64,000 nt of DNA from positions 43,975-107,974 of the forward strand of contig CAUHNW010000009.1 of assembly GCA_959607825.1 (NCBI GenBank), written 5' to 3'. Every line of letters starts with the position of its first letter. The first letter of the stretch is position 1. Below, one piece after another: positions 34,614-41,847 of the stretch. The notes beneath the pieces were generated by a model that searched no databases, was not told the origin of the DNA, and was given only the letters and a program-made list of their open reading frames with translations. Origin of the DNA: HGM13006 sp900757695 (GTDB taxonomy: Bacteria; Bacillota; Clostridia; Oscillospirales; Oscillospiraceae). Position numbers and translations under genes: made by a program.

Positions 34614-34695
34614 CGGGTACGCCGGAATGTCTGCATTTTGTCATGCTGATGCAAAACAGCCGCAGGAATCAGCCGATTTTTGGCGGTTGGACAGT

Positions 34696-34724
34696 TTGAC
34701 AGCGCCGCTTTTTGCTGGTATAAT
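34696..34724 (+). promoter_or_regulatory. Perfect consensus promoter of the cyclophilin gene
   Basis: TTGACA, a 17-base spacer and TATAAT, preceded by TGG, lie 42 bases before the start codon. Confidence 0.9.
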
Positions 34725-34766
34725 TGCACCATCAAAAAAGGCGGTGCTGCGCCGGTGGGAGGCATT

Positions 34767-35342
34767 ATGAAACGGCTGACGGTGTTAATGATGGCACTGG
34801 CTGTGCTGATGATGCTGGCTGGCTGCGGCAGTAGCGGCTATCAGGCGGGCCTCCATCATGCAGAGATTCAGGTGGAGGGCTATGGCACCATTGCCATGGA
34901 GCTGGACGCAGATACCGCACCGATCACGGTGGAGAATTTCTGCAAGCTGGCAAAGGACGGGTTTTACGACGGCCTGACCTTTCACCGGATTATGGACGGC
35001 TTTATGATCCAGGGGGGCGATCCCAAGGGAGACGGCTCCGGGGGCGCAGAGCAGACCATAAAGGGTGAGTTTGCTCAGAATGGTGTGGAAAACAATATCT
35101 CCCATGTTCGTGGAACGGTGTCTATGGCACGCTCCAATGATTATGACAGCGCCAGCAGCCAATTCTTTATTGTGCAGTCGGATTCCACATTCTTAGATGG
35201 GCAGTATGCGGGCTTTGGCCATGTAACATCGGGAATGGAGATCGTAGATGCCATCTGCAAGGATACGCCGGTGGAGGATGACAATGGGACGGTTTCCTGG
35301 TGGAACCAGCCAAAGATCACATCCATTCGGATCCTGGACTGA
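34767..35342 (+). CDS. Lipoprotein cyclophilin-type peptidyl-prolyl isomerase
   Basis: This surface-anchored cyclophilin has 191 residues. The lipobox LMMLAGC places the lipidated Cys near residue 19. The catalytic domain shows FHRIMDGFMIQGGDP (active Arg), SMARSNDYDSASSQFFI and FGHVTSGMEIVD. It catalyses proline isomerisation of secreted proteins outside the membrane. The ATG at 34767 has GGGAGGC upstream; the extended frame upstream contains the promoter. It is monocistronic. Confidence 0.93.
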   Translation: MKRLTVLMMALAVLMMLAGCGSSGYQAGLHHAEIQVEGYGTIAMELDADTAPITVENFCKLAKDGFYDGLTFHRIMDGFMIQGGDPKGDGSGGAEQTIKGEFAQNGVENNISHVRGTVSMARSNDYDSASSQFFIVQSDSTFLDGQYAGFGHVTSGMEIVDAICKDTPVEDDNGTVSWWNQPKITSIRILD

Positions 35343-35363
35343 AGGTTTTATATTGTAATGACA

Positions 35364-35401
35364 CAAAGAGGTGTCTCTGAGCATTCAGAGGCACCTCTTT
35401 G
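35364..35401 (+). terminator. Terminator after the cyclophilin gene
   Basis: A 16-bp stem (AAAGAGGTGTCTCTGA against TCAGAGGCACCTCTTT, one G-T pair) with a 4-base loop. The following T-run is short (GCTATTTT). Confidence 0.75.
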
Positions 35402-35455
35402 CTATTTTCCGGCGTGGATCTCACCACAATCAGATAGAAGAAAGGACGTGCAAAA

Positions 35456-35941
35456 ATGAAGCTATTTATGCAGCAGAAGGGGTTTTTCTGGGGGCAGACC
35501 ATGCCGCTGTGGGATAAGGGCGGGCATACGCGCTATACGGTGCACGGGGATGCCTACTCGCTTGGGAAGCGTCTGCACGTTCATGATCTGGCGGGCAGGG
35601 AGGCGATTTATATCCATCAGCGGGTACCATCCATGTTTCCCCAATACGATATTGAGGTGTATGGAAAGCCCGTGGGCAGCATTGTAAAGGATCTCACATT
35701 CCTGCGTCCCAAGTATACGGTGGAAACGCTGGACTGGGAGGTAGGAGGCGCCATGGGGGTATGTGACTATGAACTCACGTGGCAGAACTCTGTGGTAGCG
35801 GCAAACCGGCCGGTGCAGGGGACCAAGGGCCAGATGTATGCCATGGAATTTTATGACCGGACGGCGGAGCTGGCTGCGCTGGGGGTACTGCTGACCATCA
35901 ACTGTATTCTGGCAGGACAGGAATCCCATCGGCCCGGCTGA
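35456..35941 (+). CDS. LURP-one-related (LOR/YxjI) family protein
   Basis: A 161-residue protein with the tubby-like LOR fold pattern: FWGQTMPLWDKGG, YTVHGDAYSLGKRLHVHD, YIHQRVPSMFPQYDIEV and GSIVKDLTFLRPKYTVE. The biochemical role of the bacterial family is not established; membrane or scaffold functions are suggested. AGAAAGGACG precedes the ATG. It ends just before the rpmH promoter. Confidence 0.82.
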   Translation: MKLFMQQKGFFWGQTMPLWDKGGHTRYTVHGDAYSLGKRLHVHDLAGREAIYIHQRVPSMFPQYDIEVYGKPVGSIVKDLTFLRPKYTVETLDWEVGGAMGVCDYELTWQNSVVAANRPVQGTKGQMYAMEFYDRTAELAALGVLLTINCILAGQESHRPG

Positions 35942-35981
35942 GAAATTTTGCAGATTTGTGCGGAAAAATCGTTACAAAAGG

Positions 35982-36011
35982 TTGACAATTTGCCAGCCTT
36001 TCCTGTATAAT
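35982..36011 (+). promoter_or_regulatory. Promoter of the rpmH-rnpA-yidD-yidC-jag operon
   Basis: TTGACA, an 18-base spacer and TATAAT, with an about 80-base leader to rpmH. Confidence 0.85.
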
Positions 36012-36099
36012 AGTCGGTGCCTGTCCACGGGACGGCATAACTATGGCAAGCTGCAGCAATTACTGCTGTCGAGCATAATAATTCAGGAGGTGTATACAA

Positions 36100-36237
36100 A
36101 TGACGAAGCGTACCTATCAGCCCAAGAAGCTCCATGGCCAGAAAGTTCATGGCTTCAGAAAGAGAATGGCTACCAGAAACGGCCGCAAGGTCCTTTCCCG
36201 TCGCCGCAGCAAGGGCAGAAACAGACTCAGCTACTGA
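36100..36237 (+). CDS. rpmH: Ribosomal protein L34
   Basis: A 45-residue, strongly basic protein that reads MTKRTYQPKKLHG and GFRKRMATRNGRKVLSRRR, diagnostic for bL34. CAGGAGG precedes the ATG. It is the first gene of the conserved rpmH-rnpA-yidD-yidC-jag block. Confidence 0.98.
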   Translation: MTKRTYQPKKLHGQKVHGFRKRMATRNGRKVLSRRRSKGRNRLSY

Positions 36238-36344
36238 TTCGCCCGTCCTTACACCGTTGATGCCGATAAATTTGGGGTGAATGGAGCAATCTGTTCGCCC
36301 CATACGTTTATGGCGTGATCTCATTTTGATGGAAGGGCAGTACC

Positions 36345-36734
36345 ATGGTTTCCACACGTTCCCTTAAACAGAATCATCTGTTCCGCCGGCTGTACCAGAA
36401 GGGGAAGTTCTCTTCCGGTCGGTGTCTTGTGGTCTATTGCCGCAAAAACGGCCTGCCATACAATCGTCTTGGCCTGACTGCTGGAACAAAGCTTGGCCAT
36501 GCCGTGGTACGCAACCGTATTCGCCGCCGCATCCGGGAGGCCTACCGCCTGTCGGAGGAGCGCTATGTGCTGGGCTACGACATTGTCGTGGTGGCGCGGC
36601 ACAGGGCGGTAGATGCCGACTATCAGGAGATCGCTCAGTGTCTGGCAAAACAAATGGAAAAGCTGGGGCTCATCAGAAAGGAGACGACCCATGAAGCGGC
36701 TGATGCTGTTTCTGATCCGGTTTTACCGGAATAG
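36345..36734 (+). CDS. rnpA: Ribonuclease P protein component
   Basis: The 129-residue protein subunit of RNase P, which helps the RNA subunit mature tRNA 5' ends. The family signature RNRIRRRIREAYR, LGLTAGTKLGHAV and YDIVVVAR are present. GGAAGGGC precedes the ATG. It follows rpmH by 107 bases and its end overlaps yidD by 44 bases, the usual arrangement. Confidence 0.96.
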   Translation: MVSTRSLKQNHLFRRLYQKGKFSSGRCLVVYCRKNGLPYNRLGLTAGTKLGHAVVRNRIRRRIREAYRLSEERYVLGYDIVVVARHRAVDADYQEIAQCLAKQMEKLGLIRKETTHEAADAVSDPVLPE

Positions 36735-36903
36735 GATCTCCCCGATGTTCCCGCCCCGCTGCCGCTTTACGCCCACCTGCTCCGCATATGCCCTGGAGGC
36801 CATTGAAAAATACGGCGCAGTGAAGGGCGGATTTTTGACAGTGAAGCGGCTTCTTCGGTGTAACCCTTTTTACAAAGGGGACTACTTTGACCCGGTGCCC
36901 TAG
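36691..36903 (+). CDS. yidD: Membrane protein insertion efficiency factor YidD
   Basis: A 70-residue protein with an N-terminal amphipathic helix (MKRLMLFLIRFYRNRISP) and the three-Cys YidD core CRFTPTCSAYALEAIEKYG / LLRCNPF. It assists YidC-dependent insertion. AAAGGAGACG precedes the ATG inside rnpA. Confidence 0.95.
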   Translation: MKRLMLFLIRFYRNRISPMFPPRCRFTPTCSAYALEAIEKYGAVKGGFLTVKRLLRCNPFYKGDYFDPVP

Positions 36904-36937
36904 GCGCCGGAGAGCATGTTACGACCGGAGGTAACGA

Positions 36938-38218
36938 ATGAAAATTATCCTCATCCCCTTTGCCTGGCTGCTGCGCACACTGTATCAGGTGTTCGGCAAC
37001 TATGGTGTGGCGCTGATCCTGTTTTCCCTGATCACAAAGCTGATCCTTCTGCCCTTCAATGCCAAAAGCAAGAAGAGCATGATGAAGACCTCCCGCCTTG
37101 GGCCCAAGCTCAAGGAACTGGAGAAAAAGTATGGGGACGACAAGCTCAAATATCAGCAGGAGGTGTCCAACCTCTATAAAAAGGAAAATGTCAGCCCCAC
37201 CGGCGGATGCCTGTGGTCGCTGCTGCCTCTGATCCTGCTGATGGCGCTGTATTATGTTATCCGTCAGCCCATGACCTATCTCATGCAGCTGTCTGCGGAT
37301 CAGATCACACAGATCTCTGACCTGCTTACCGGCATGGGCGTTGATCTGACGACTACCAACAAGGCTTATCAGGAGATCGTTCTGGCACAGCATGTGCACC
37401 AGAATATCGATGCCATCCGTACCATCGTGCCCAATATCATGGACATCGATTTTACGTTCCTCGGCATCAATCTGGCACAGATCCCCTCCTGGCGCTGGAT
37501 CCTGCAGGGCCCCTATACGCTGGTTGGCTTTGGCCTGTGGATCATTCCCATTCTGTCTGCACTGTCCAACTTCCTGTCCTCCAAGATCTCTCAGGCCCTT
37601 AACGGATCTGTAGCGACCGATGACAAGGGCGAGAAGGACGCAGACGCTGCTGCCGCAGTGAACCAGAGCATGAAGACCATGCTCATCATCATGCCCATCT
37701 TCTCCCTGTGGATCGGCTTCTCCATGCCGGCCTCCATGTGCGTATACTGGATCGCACAGGCTGTATTCAGCACGCTGTTTGACGGGCTGCTGACCCTGCA
37801 CTATCGGAAGGTCTATGATGCGGAGGATGCCATCAAGCGGGAAAAGGCTGCGGAAGAGGCTGCCATTGAGGCAGAAAAGGAAGTGCGCCGGGCGGAACGC
37901 CGGGCAGCAAATCCCGATGGTGTTGCCAACCCCAATACCAGCCGCCGGAAGGTAAAGAAGCAGCTGAAGGCTGCGGAAAATACCGAGTTTGCCGGTTTGG
38001 GAAAACTCACGGAAGAGCAGAAGGAAGATATTCGCCAGAAGGCTCTGGAAAAGGAGCTCGCCAAGGGCGGCCTGTCCGGAGATCCCAATCGTCCCTATAG
38101 CCGGGGCCGGGCTTATGATCCCAACCGCTATGGGAAGCACGCAGAGGAGAAACAGAACACCGAGACCGAGACTGTGGAGGAAACGCAGCAGGCCGATGAT
38201 TCTGCCGATTCCAAGTGA
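36938..38218 (+). CDS. yidC: Membrane protein insertase YidC/OxaI
   Basis: A 426-residue insertase of the Gram-positive type. The hydrophobic segments start at residues ~20, ~85, ~180, ~225 and ~255. FGNYGVALILFSLITKLILLP, NVSPTGGCLWSLLP and MPIFSLWIGFSMPASMCVYW are typical. No lipobox or classical signal peptide is seen. The region between the second and third helices is longer than usual, and the C-terminal tail from about residue 285 is long, charged and glutamine/glutamate rich. GGAGGTAACG precedes the ATG. Confidence 0.93.
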   Translation: MKIILIPFAWLLRTLYQVFGNYGVALILFSLITKLILLPFNAKSKKSMMKTSRLGPKLKELEKKYGDDKLKYQQEVSNLYKKENVSPTGGCLWSLLPLILLMALYYVIRQPMTYLMQLSADQITQISDLLTGMGVDLTTTNKAYQEIVLAQHVHQNIDAIRTIVPNIMDIDFTFLGINLAQIPSWRWILQGPYTLVGFGLWIIPILSALSNFLSSKISQALNGSVATDDKGEKDADAAAAVNQSMKTMLIIMPIFSLWIGFSMPASMCVYWIAQAVFSTLFDGLLTLHYRKVYDAEDAIKREKAAEEAAIEAEKEVRRAERRAANPDGVANPNTSRRKVKKQLKAAENTEFAGLGKLTEEQKEDIRQKALEKELAKGGLSGDPNRPYSRGRAYDPNRYGKHAEEKQNTETETVEETQQADDSADSK

Positions 38219-38256
38219 CTGCCCTTTGACAGTCTCACATAAAGGAGCGCATATCT

Positions 38257-39087
38257 ATGTTCAAATCAATTGAAGCTACCGGCAAGACCCTGGATCTGGC
38301 CATTCAGGCAGGCCTTACAAAGCTCCAGATGGACCGGGACAGCGTCTCTGTAGAAGTATTGGAGCAGCCCCGTCCCGGATTCTTCGGAATTGGTGCGGTT
38401 CCTGCAAAGGTAAAGCTCACCTATGAGGTGCCCGACCCGGTGCCGGAAAAGAAGCCGGAGCCTGTGCCGCAGCCTAAGGCCGAAGCGCCTAAGGCTCAGC
38501 CCAAGGCCCCTAAGACCGAGTTGCCCAAGCCGCAGCCCAAGGCCGCACCCAAGCCGCAGCCGGAAATGCCCAAGCCTCAGCCGGTACCCCATACCCCCGC
38601 ACCGGAAGGCTCCGTCGAAGAGCGGATCGAGACCTTTATGAAGGGCCTGATGGAGCATATGGGATCCGATGCGATCCCCGTGGCGACCAAGTCCGGGGAT
38701 GACACCTATTCCGTAGAGCTTCAGGGAAGCTCTCTGGGCATGCTCATTGGCCGCCGGGGCGATACGTTGGATGCCATTCAGCATATCACAAACTATGCGG
38801 TCAACCATGGGCAGGGCAAGCGTGTCCGCATTAATGTGGATGCGGAGAACTACCGGAAGAAGCGGGAGGAATCCCTGATTCGTCTGGCCAACAAAGTGGC
38901 AGGCAAGGTATCCCGTTCCCGCCGGAACATTACGCTGGAGCCCATGAATGCCTATGAGCGGCATGTGATCCATGCGGCTCTCCAGGACTATCCCGATGTG
39001 ACCACCTACTCTACCGGTACAGAGCCGGGCCGCCGGATCGTTGTGGCCTACAGCAAGTACCGCAGTGTTCCCACGGACGGAGAATAA
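38257..39087 (+). CDS. khpB: RNA-binding protein Jag/KhpB
   Basis: A 276-residue protein with three parts. The Jag-N domain (MFKSIEATGKTLDLAI, PRPGFFGIG) covers residues 1-55. A Pro/Lys/Ala linker rich in PKAQPKAPK-type repeats covers ~65-115. KH (GMLIGRRGDTLDAIQ) and R3H (NAYERHVIHAALQDYPDVTTYSTGTEPGRR) domains follow. It binds RNA and is linked to cell elongation in other Firmicutes. AAAGGAGCGC precedes the start. It is the last gene of the rpmH operon. Confidence 0.93.
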   Translation: MFKSIEATGKTLDLAIQAGLTKLQMDRDSVSVEVLEQPRPGFFGIGAVPAKVKLTYEVPDPVPEKKPEPVPQPKAEAPKAQPKAPKTELPKPQPKAAPKPQPEMPKPQPVPHTPAPEGSVEERIETFMKGLMEHMGSDAIPVATKSGDDTYSVELQGSSLGMLIGRRGDTLDAIQHITNYAVNHGQGKRVRINVDAENYRKKREESLIRLANKVAGKVSRSRRNITLEPMNAYERHVIHAALQDYPDVTTYSTGTEPGRRIVVAYSKYRSVPTDGE

Positions 39088-39092
39088 AATGT

Positions 39093-39135
39093 AAAAAATA
39101 TCGTGCAGCTTCAAGAAAAGCTGTACGGTATTTTG
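39093..39135. terminator. Terminator between jag and the convergent thioesterase
   Basis: AAAATATCGTGCAGCTT and AAGCTGTACGGTATTTT arms (a few G-T pairs) flanked by A- and T-runs. Confidence 0.75.
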
Positions 39136-39149
39136 CCTGTGTTGAGGGC

Positions 39150-39623
39150 TCAGCGCACGCCGCTGGCAGTGTAATAGGTGCCCACGGCACTGCATACGGT
39201 CTTTTCCGGGGCCCCCTCCATCCAGCCGCGGGCAGAGGCATAGGCCATGGTTTTGCCGCAGGAAAGACAGGTGGCCTCCACAAACAGCCGCTTGCCGGTG
39301 GCGATGGGACGTTCATAGGATACGTTGATGTTGATGGTTGGCGTGACAAACTCGCCGGAGCAGTAGAAGGTCAAGCTGCCCATGGTAATATCCAGCGCAC
39401 CGGCCACTGCACCGCCGTGCATGACGCCCATGGGATTGCGCATAGTCTCCTCCACCGGGAAGGAGAGCAGCAGCGTTTTTTTTTCAAAGCAGCATGACTC
39501 ATAACGGTTTTGCATAAATACATTGAAGCTGGGGCCCCGCTGATCGGTTTCCGCATTCAGCCGGTCACTGAATTTTCGGCAGGATGCCTCCATTCCGGCC
39601 TGAGAAAAAAGTTCTGGTTCCAT
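39150..39623 (-). CDS. PaaI-type hotdog-fold thioesterase
   Basis: A 157-residue acyl-CoA thioesterase-like protein. The family motif NPMGVMHGGAVAGALDITMG contains the active-site HGG. ININVSYERPI and CSAVGTYYTA match the hotdog strands. The substrate is unknown. GGAGGATCATC precedes the ATG. It does not share an obvious operon with its neighbours. Confidence 0.85.
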   Translation of the reverse strand: MEPELFSQAGMEASCRKFSDRLNAETDQRGPSFNVFMQNRYESCCFEKKTLLLSFPVEETMRNPMGVMHGGAVAGALDITMGSLTFYCSGEFVTPTININVSYERPIATGKRLFVEATCLSCGKTMAYASARGWMEGAPEKTVCSAVGTYYTASGVR

Positions 39624-39686
39624 GATGATCCTCCGTTTTTTGTTGCTATTCTACAACATGATACAGGAAAACGCAACAAATGATAC

Positions 39687-39722
39687 AAAAATCCGCCGCT
39701 GATATCTACAGCGGCGGATTTT
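39687..39722 (-). terminator. Terminator after rex
   Basis: AAAATCCGCCGCTG / CAGCGGCGGATTTT arms with a 7-base loop, followed on the minus strand by TTTTTG. Confidence 0.88.
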
Positions 39723-39731
39723 AAGCTGCGT

Positions 39732-40367
39732 TTAGCTGTTCTTGCGCTGTTCCTGAAGCTGCCGAGATAGCTCACCCAGCGATACGGCAATGATCTCATT
39801 CTTCACGATCACATTGTCCGGAACCTTCAGATGAACCGGTGCAAAATTCCAGATGGCCTGAATACCGCCCTCCAGAAGCTTGTCACAGACCTCCTGCGCA
39901 TAGGGGGCCGGAACGGTGATGATGCCGATATGAACCTTCATCCTCCGACATAGGCTGCTCATACGCTTAATGGAGAGAATGGGGCGACCGGCAACCTCCC
40001 GGCCTACCAGCGATTCGTCTGCATCAAAGGCGGCGATTACATCGACGCCATATTCCGAGTAGTTGTTGTAACTCAGAAGGGCGCGGCCCAGCTGGCCTGC
40101 GCCGACGATCACGGCGTTTGAGATATCGTCATAGCCCAGAGCATGCTCGATCTGTCCCATGAGCTCTTTGACGTCATAGCTCTCTCCGGGGGCACGGTTG
40201 GCTCCGCAGCTGCTGAGATCATGGCGCACCTGACTGGGGCCGACCTTTACCACCTGCCCAATGTCATCGGCGGTTACGGCAGTATGTCCCTCCTGAGCTT
40301 CGGATTTCAGCATAATAAGATATTGCGGCAACCGCTGAAGGGTGCCCTGAGAAAGCGCAGCAATCAT
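39732..40367 (-). CDS. rex: Redox-sensing transcriptional repressor Rex
   Basis: A 211-residue Rex homologue that senses the NADH/NAD+ ratio. The N-terminal winged helix (LPQYLIMLK, SQVRHDLSSCG) precedes the Rossmann fold (AVIVGAGQLGRALLSY, FDADESLVG, ITVPAPYAQEVCDKLLEGGIQAIWNFAPVHL). Rex usually represses fermentation and hydrogenase genes. AGGAGG lies ten bases before the ATG. It follows the Gly-Pro-Gly repeat gene by 42 bases on the same strand. I found no clear Rex box in the window. Confidence 0.95.
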   Translation of the reverse strand: MIAALSQGTLQRLPQYLIMLKSEAQEGHTAVTADDIGQVVKVGPSQVRHDLSSCGANRAPGESYDVKELMGQIEHALGYDDISNAVIVGAGQLGRALLSYNNYSEYGVDVIAAFDADESLVGREVAGRPILSIKRMSSLCRRMKVHIGIITVPAPYAQEVCDKLLEGGIQAIWNFAPVHLKVPDNVIVKNEIIAVSLGELSRQLQEQRKNS

Positions 40368-40409
40368 TTAGAGAAGCCTCCTATGTAGGTTGATAAGCAA
40401 GAATTTGGA

Positions 40410-40994
40410 TCAGGACAGCAGTGCGCCGGAAATCAGATCGCTGGGAATGCCATACTCTGCTTTGAGAACCTGGCAGATGGCGCCGCGTACAAAGTTTGCG
40501 ATAAACATGCCCTTCATGATCATGTCGTATAGAGGAACGCCGGGGCCTGCAACGCATTTTTCTTCGCTGATTGCTTCAAATCCGGCGACATATGCGGCAT
40601 CGGTTTCCAGAACCTTTTTCTTTAGCACTTCGTAGTCCTCAATGTCATACTTGGCAGGGCCGGCGTCGGAACCACCCGGGCCGCCGGGACCACCCGGGCC
40701 ACCCGGGCCGCCGGGGCCACCCGGGCCACCGGGACCACCCGGGCCACCCGGGCCGCCGGGGCCACCCGGGCCGCCGGGGCCACCCGGGCCGCCGGGGCCA
40801 TCCTCGGACAGCATGCCGAGGCTCATGGAAAGGGTGCCGGCCATGCGATCCAGCGCACCGTGAATGGAGCCCAGCGTGTAGTTTGTTTTTACGTCAGCTT
40901 TCCGCTGCTGATCGGTGAGACCATCCAGCAGGGCAAAGAGCTTCTGATTCTGAAGCTGATTGAACTTGGCAATGACGATCATCGCGTCCTTCAT
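40410..40994 (-). CDS. DinB-like hypothetical protein carrying a (Gly-Pro-Gly)14 segment
   Basis: The 194-residue protein has two parts around a collagen-like insert. Residues 1-65 (NQLQNQKLFALLDGLTDQQR, TLGSIHGALDRMAG) and 109-194 (YEVLKKKVLETDAAYVAG) look alpha-helical and resemble a DinB/YfiT-type bundle (weak inference). Residues 66-108 are 14 exact Gly-Pro-Gly triplets plus one Gly. AAAGGAGG precedes the ATG. The insert is encoded by 9-base repeats. The gene lies upstream of rex with a 42-base gap and probably shares its transcript. I know of no assigned function. Confidence 0.7.
   Translation of the reverse strand: MKDAMIVIAKFNQLQNQKLFALLDGLTDQQRKADVKTNYTLGSIHGALDRMAGTLSMSLGMLSEDGPGGPGGPGGPGGPGGPGGPGGPGGPGGPGGPGGPGGPGGPGGSDAGPAKYDIEDYEVLKKKVLETDAAYVAGFEAISEEKCVAGPGVPLYDMIMKGMFIANFVRGAICQVLKAEYGIPSDLISGALLS
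40671..40799 (-). repeat. 9-base tandem repeat array encoding Gly-Pro-Gly
   Basis: About 14 tandem copies of a GGCCCGGGT-like unit differing only at wobble positions. Unit length is a multiple of three, so copy-number change would alter protein length without a frameshift. Confidence 0.95.
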
Positions 40995-41032
40995 AAAAAT
41001 CCTCCTTTGTGCCAGTGAAAATGCCAGAATAT

Positions 41033-41049
41033 ATGTGCACATTATAGCA
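41033..41049 (-). promoter_or_regulatory. Extended -10 promoter with palindrome for the repeat-protein/rex transcript
   Basis: On the minus strand TGC-TATAAT (41041-41049) is directly followed by the palindrome ATGTGCACAT (41033-41042), which covers the likely transcription start. Confidence 0.55.
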
Positions 41050-41105
41050 CGCTGAGAGGGAAAACGCACTGTTCAATTTTCATAGTGTGTGCCAGAATGG
41101 AGTGT

Positions 41106-41651
41106 TCAGCGAATGATCTTCTTGGCTTTCAGATATCGCTCCTCTTCGGAAAAGATGCAGCCGCAGTATTTCTGCATATAAAATCCTTTTTCCCGTGCCT
41201 TGGTCTGCCCCTCCTTAAAGTAGGGGCGGAAGTCCCGATACAGGAACTTGACGCCGAATCGGCTTGCTGCGTCCTCAGCAATCTCGTGCATGACCTCATG
41301 ACGCTGATAGGGACTGATGAACAGAGAGGAAGTAAAAGCGTCATAGCCATTCTCGGCAGCAAAGCGGGCGGTTTCCCCCAGACGCATCTCATAGCACTTT
41401 GTGCAGCGGCCGTCTATGTCTGCGGCTACCTCCCGAATAAAGGGCCGAAGGGCATAATCGTTTTTCTCAATCAGCTTCAGGCCGATCTCCTGAGAATAGT
41501 CCCGGAGACAGTTCCGTCGAGAGCGATATTCCGTAAAAGGATGAATGTTGGGGTTATACCAGAAGCCTTCGGGGTCGAGGCCCTCCCCGCGCAGCGTTTC
41601 GATACACATAAGGCTGCATGGGGCACAACAGATATGGAGCAAGAGTTTCAT
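41106..41651 (-). CDS. queH: Epoxyqueuosine reductase QueH
   Basis: A 181-residue QueH (DUF208) protein that reduces epoxyqueuosine to queuosine in tRNA, unrelated to QueG. The Fe-S/metal cysteines appear as HICCAPCS at residues 6-13, CTKCYEMR and YCGCIFSEEE; RRNCLRDYSQ and SPYQRHEVMHEI are also typical. The ATG at 41649-41651 has GGAGGTG; the frame extends ten codons further up without a site. A weak promoter (TTTTCA/TACAAT) lies just upstream on the minus strand. Confidence 0.93.
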   Translation of the reverse strand: MKLLLHICCAPCSLMCIETLRGEGLDPEGFWYNPNIHPFTEYRSRRNCLRDYSQEIGLKLIEKNDYALRPFIREVAADIDGRCTKCYEMRLGETARFAAENGYDAFTSSLFISPYQRHEVMHEIAEDAASRFGVKFLYRDFRPYFKEGQTKAREKGFYMQKYCGCIFSEEERYLKAKKIIR

Positions 41652-41751
41652 TTTGACACCTCCAAACATATTGTACATCATTCCGGGACAGATGAAAAGA
41701 GGGAAAATTCGACTGTTTTTTTACCAGATGGGGGCAAAATCGGAGTTTTCC

Positions 41752-41779
41752 TTTACTTTTTGCTCATTTGTGCTATAAT
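41752..41779 (+). promoter_or_regulatory. Promoter of the AraC-type gene
   Basis: TTTACT, a 16-base spacer and TATAAT with TGC extended -10. Confidence 0.65.
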
Positions 41780-41847
41780 GGAAACAATACATTTTGTAGG
41801 TTGCAGAGGCGGCGGCGTCTGTTTCTGCAATCAGGAGGGTTTCCATT

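Noticed and set aside
40671..40799. CRISPR-like or minisatellite array
   Set aside because: The unit is 9 bases without spacers and reads in frame as Gly-Pro-Gly, so it is a coding tandem repeat.
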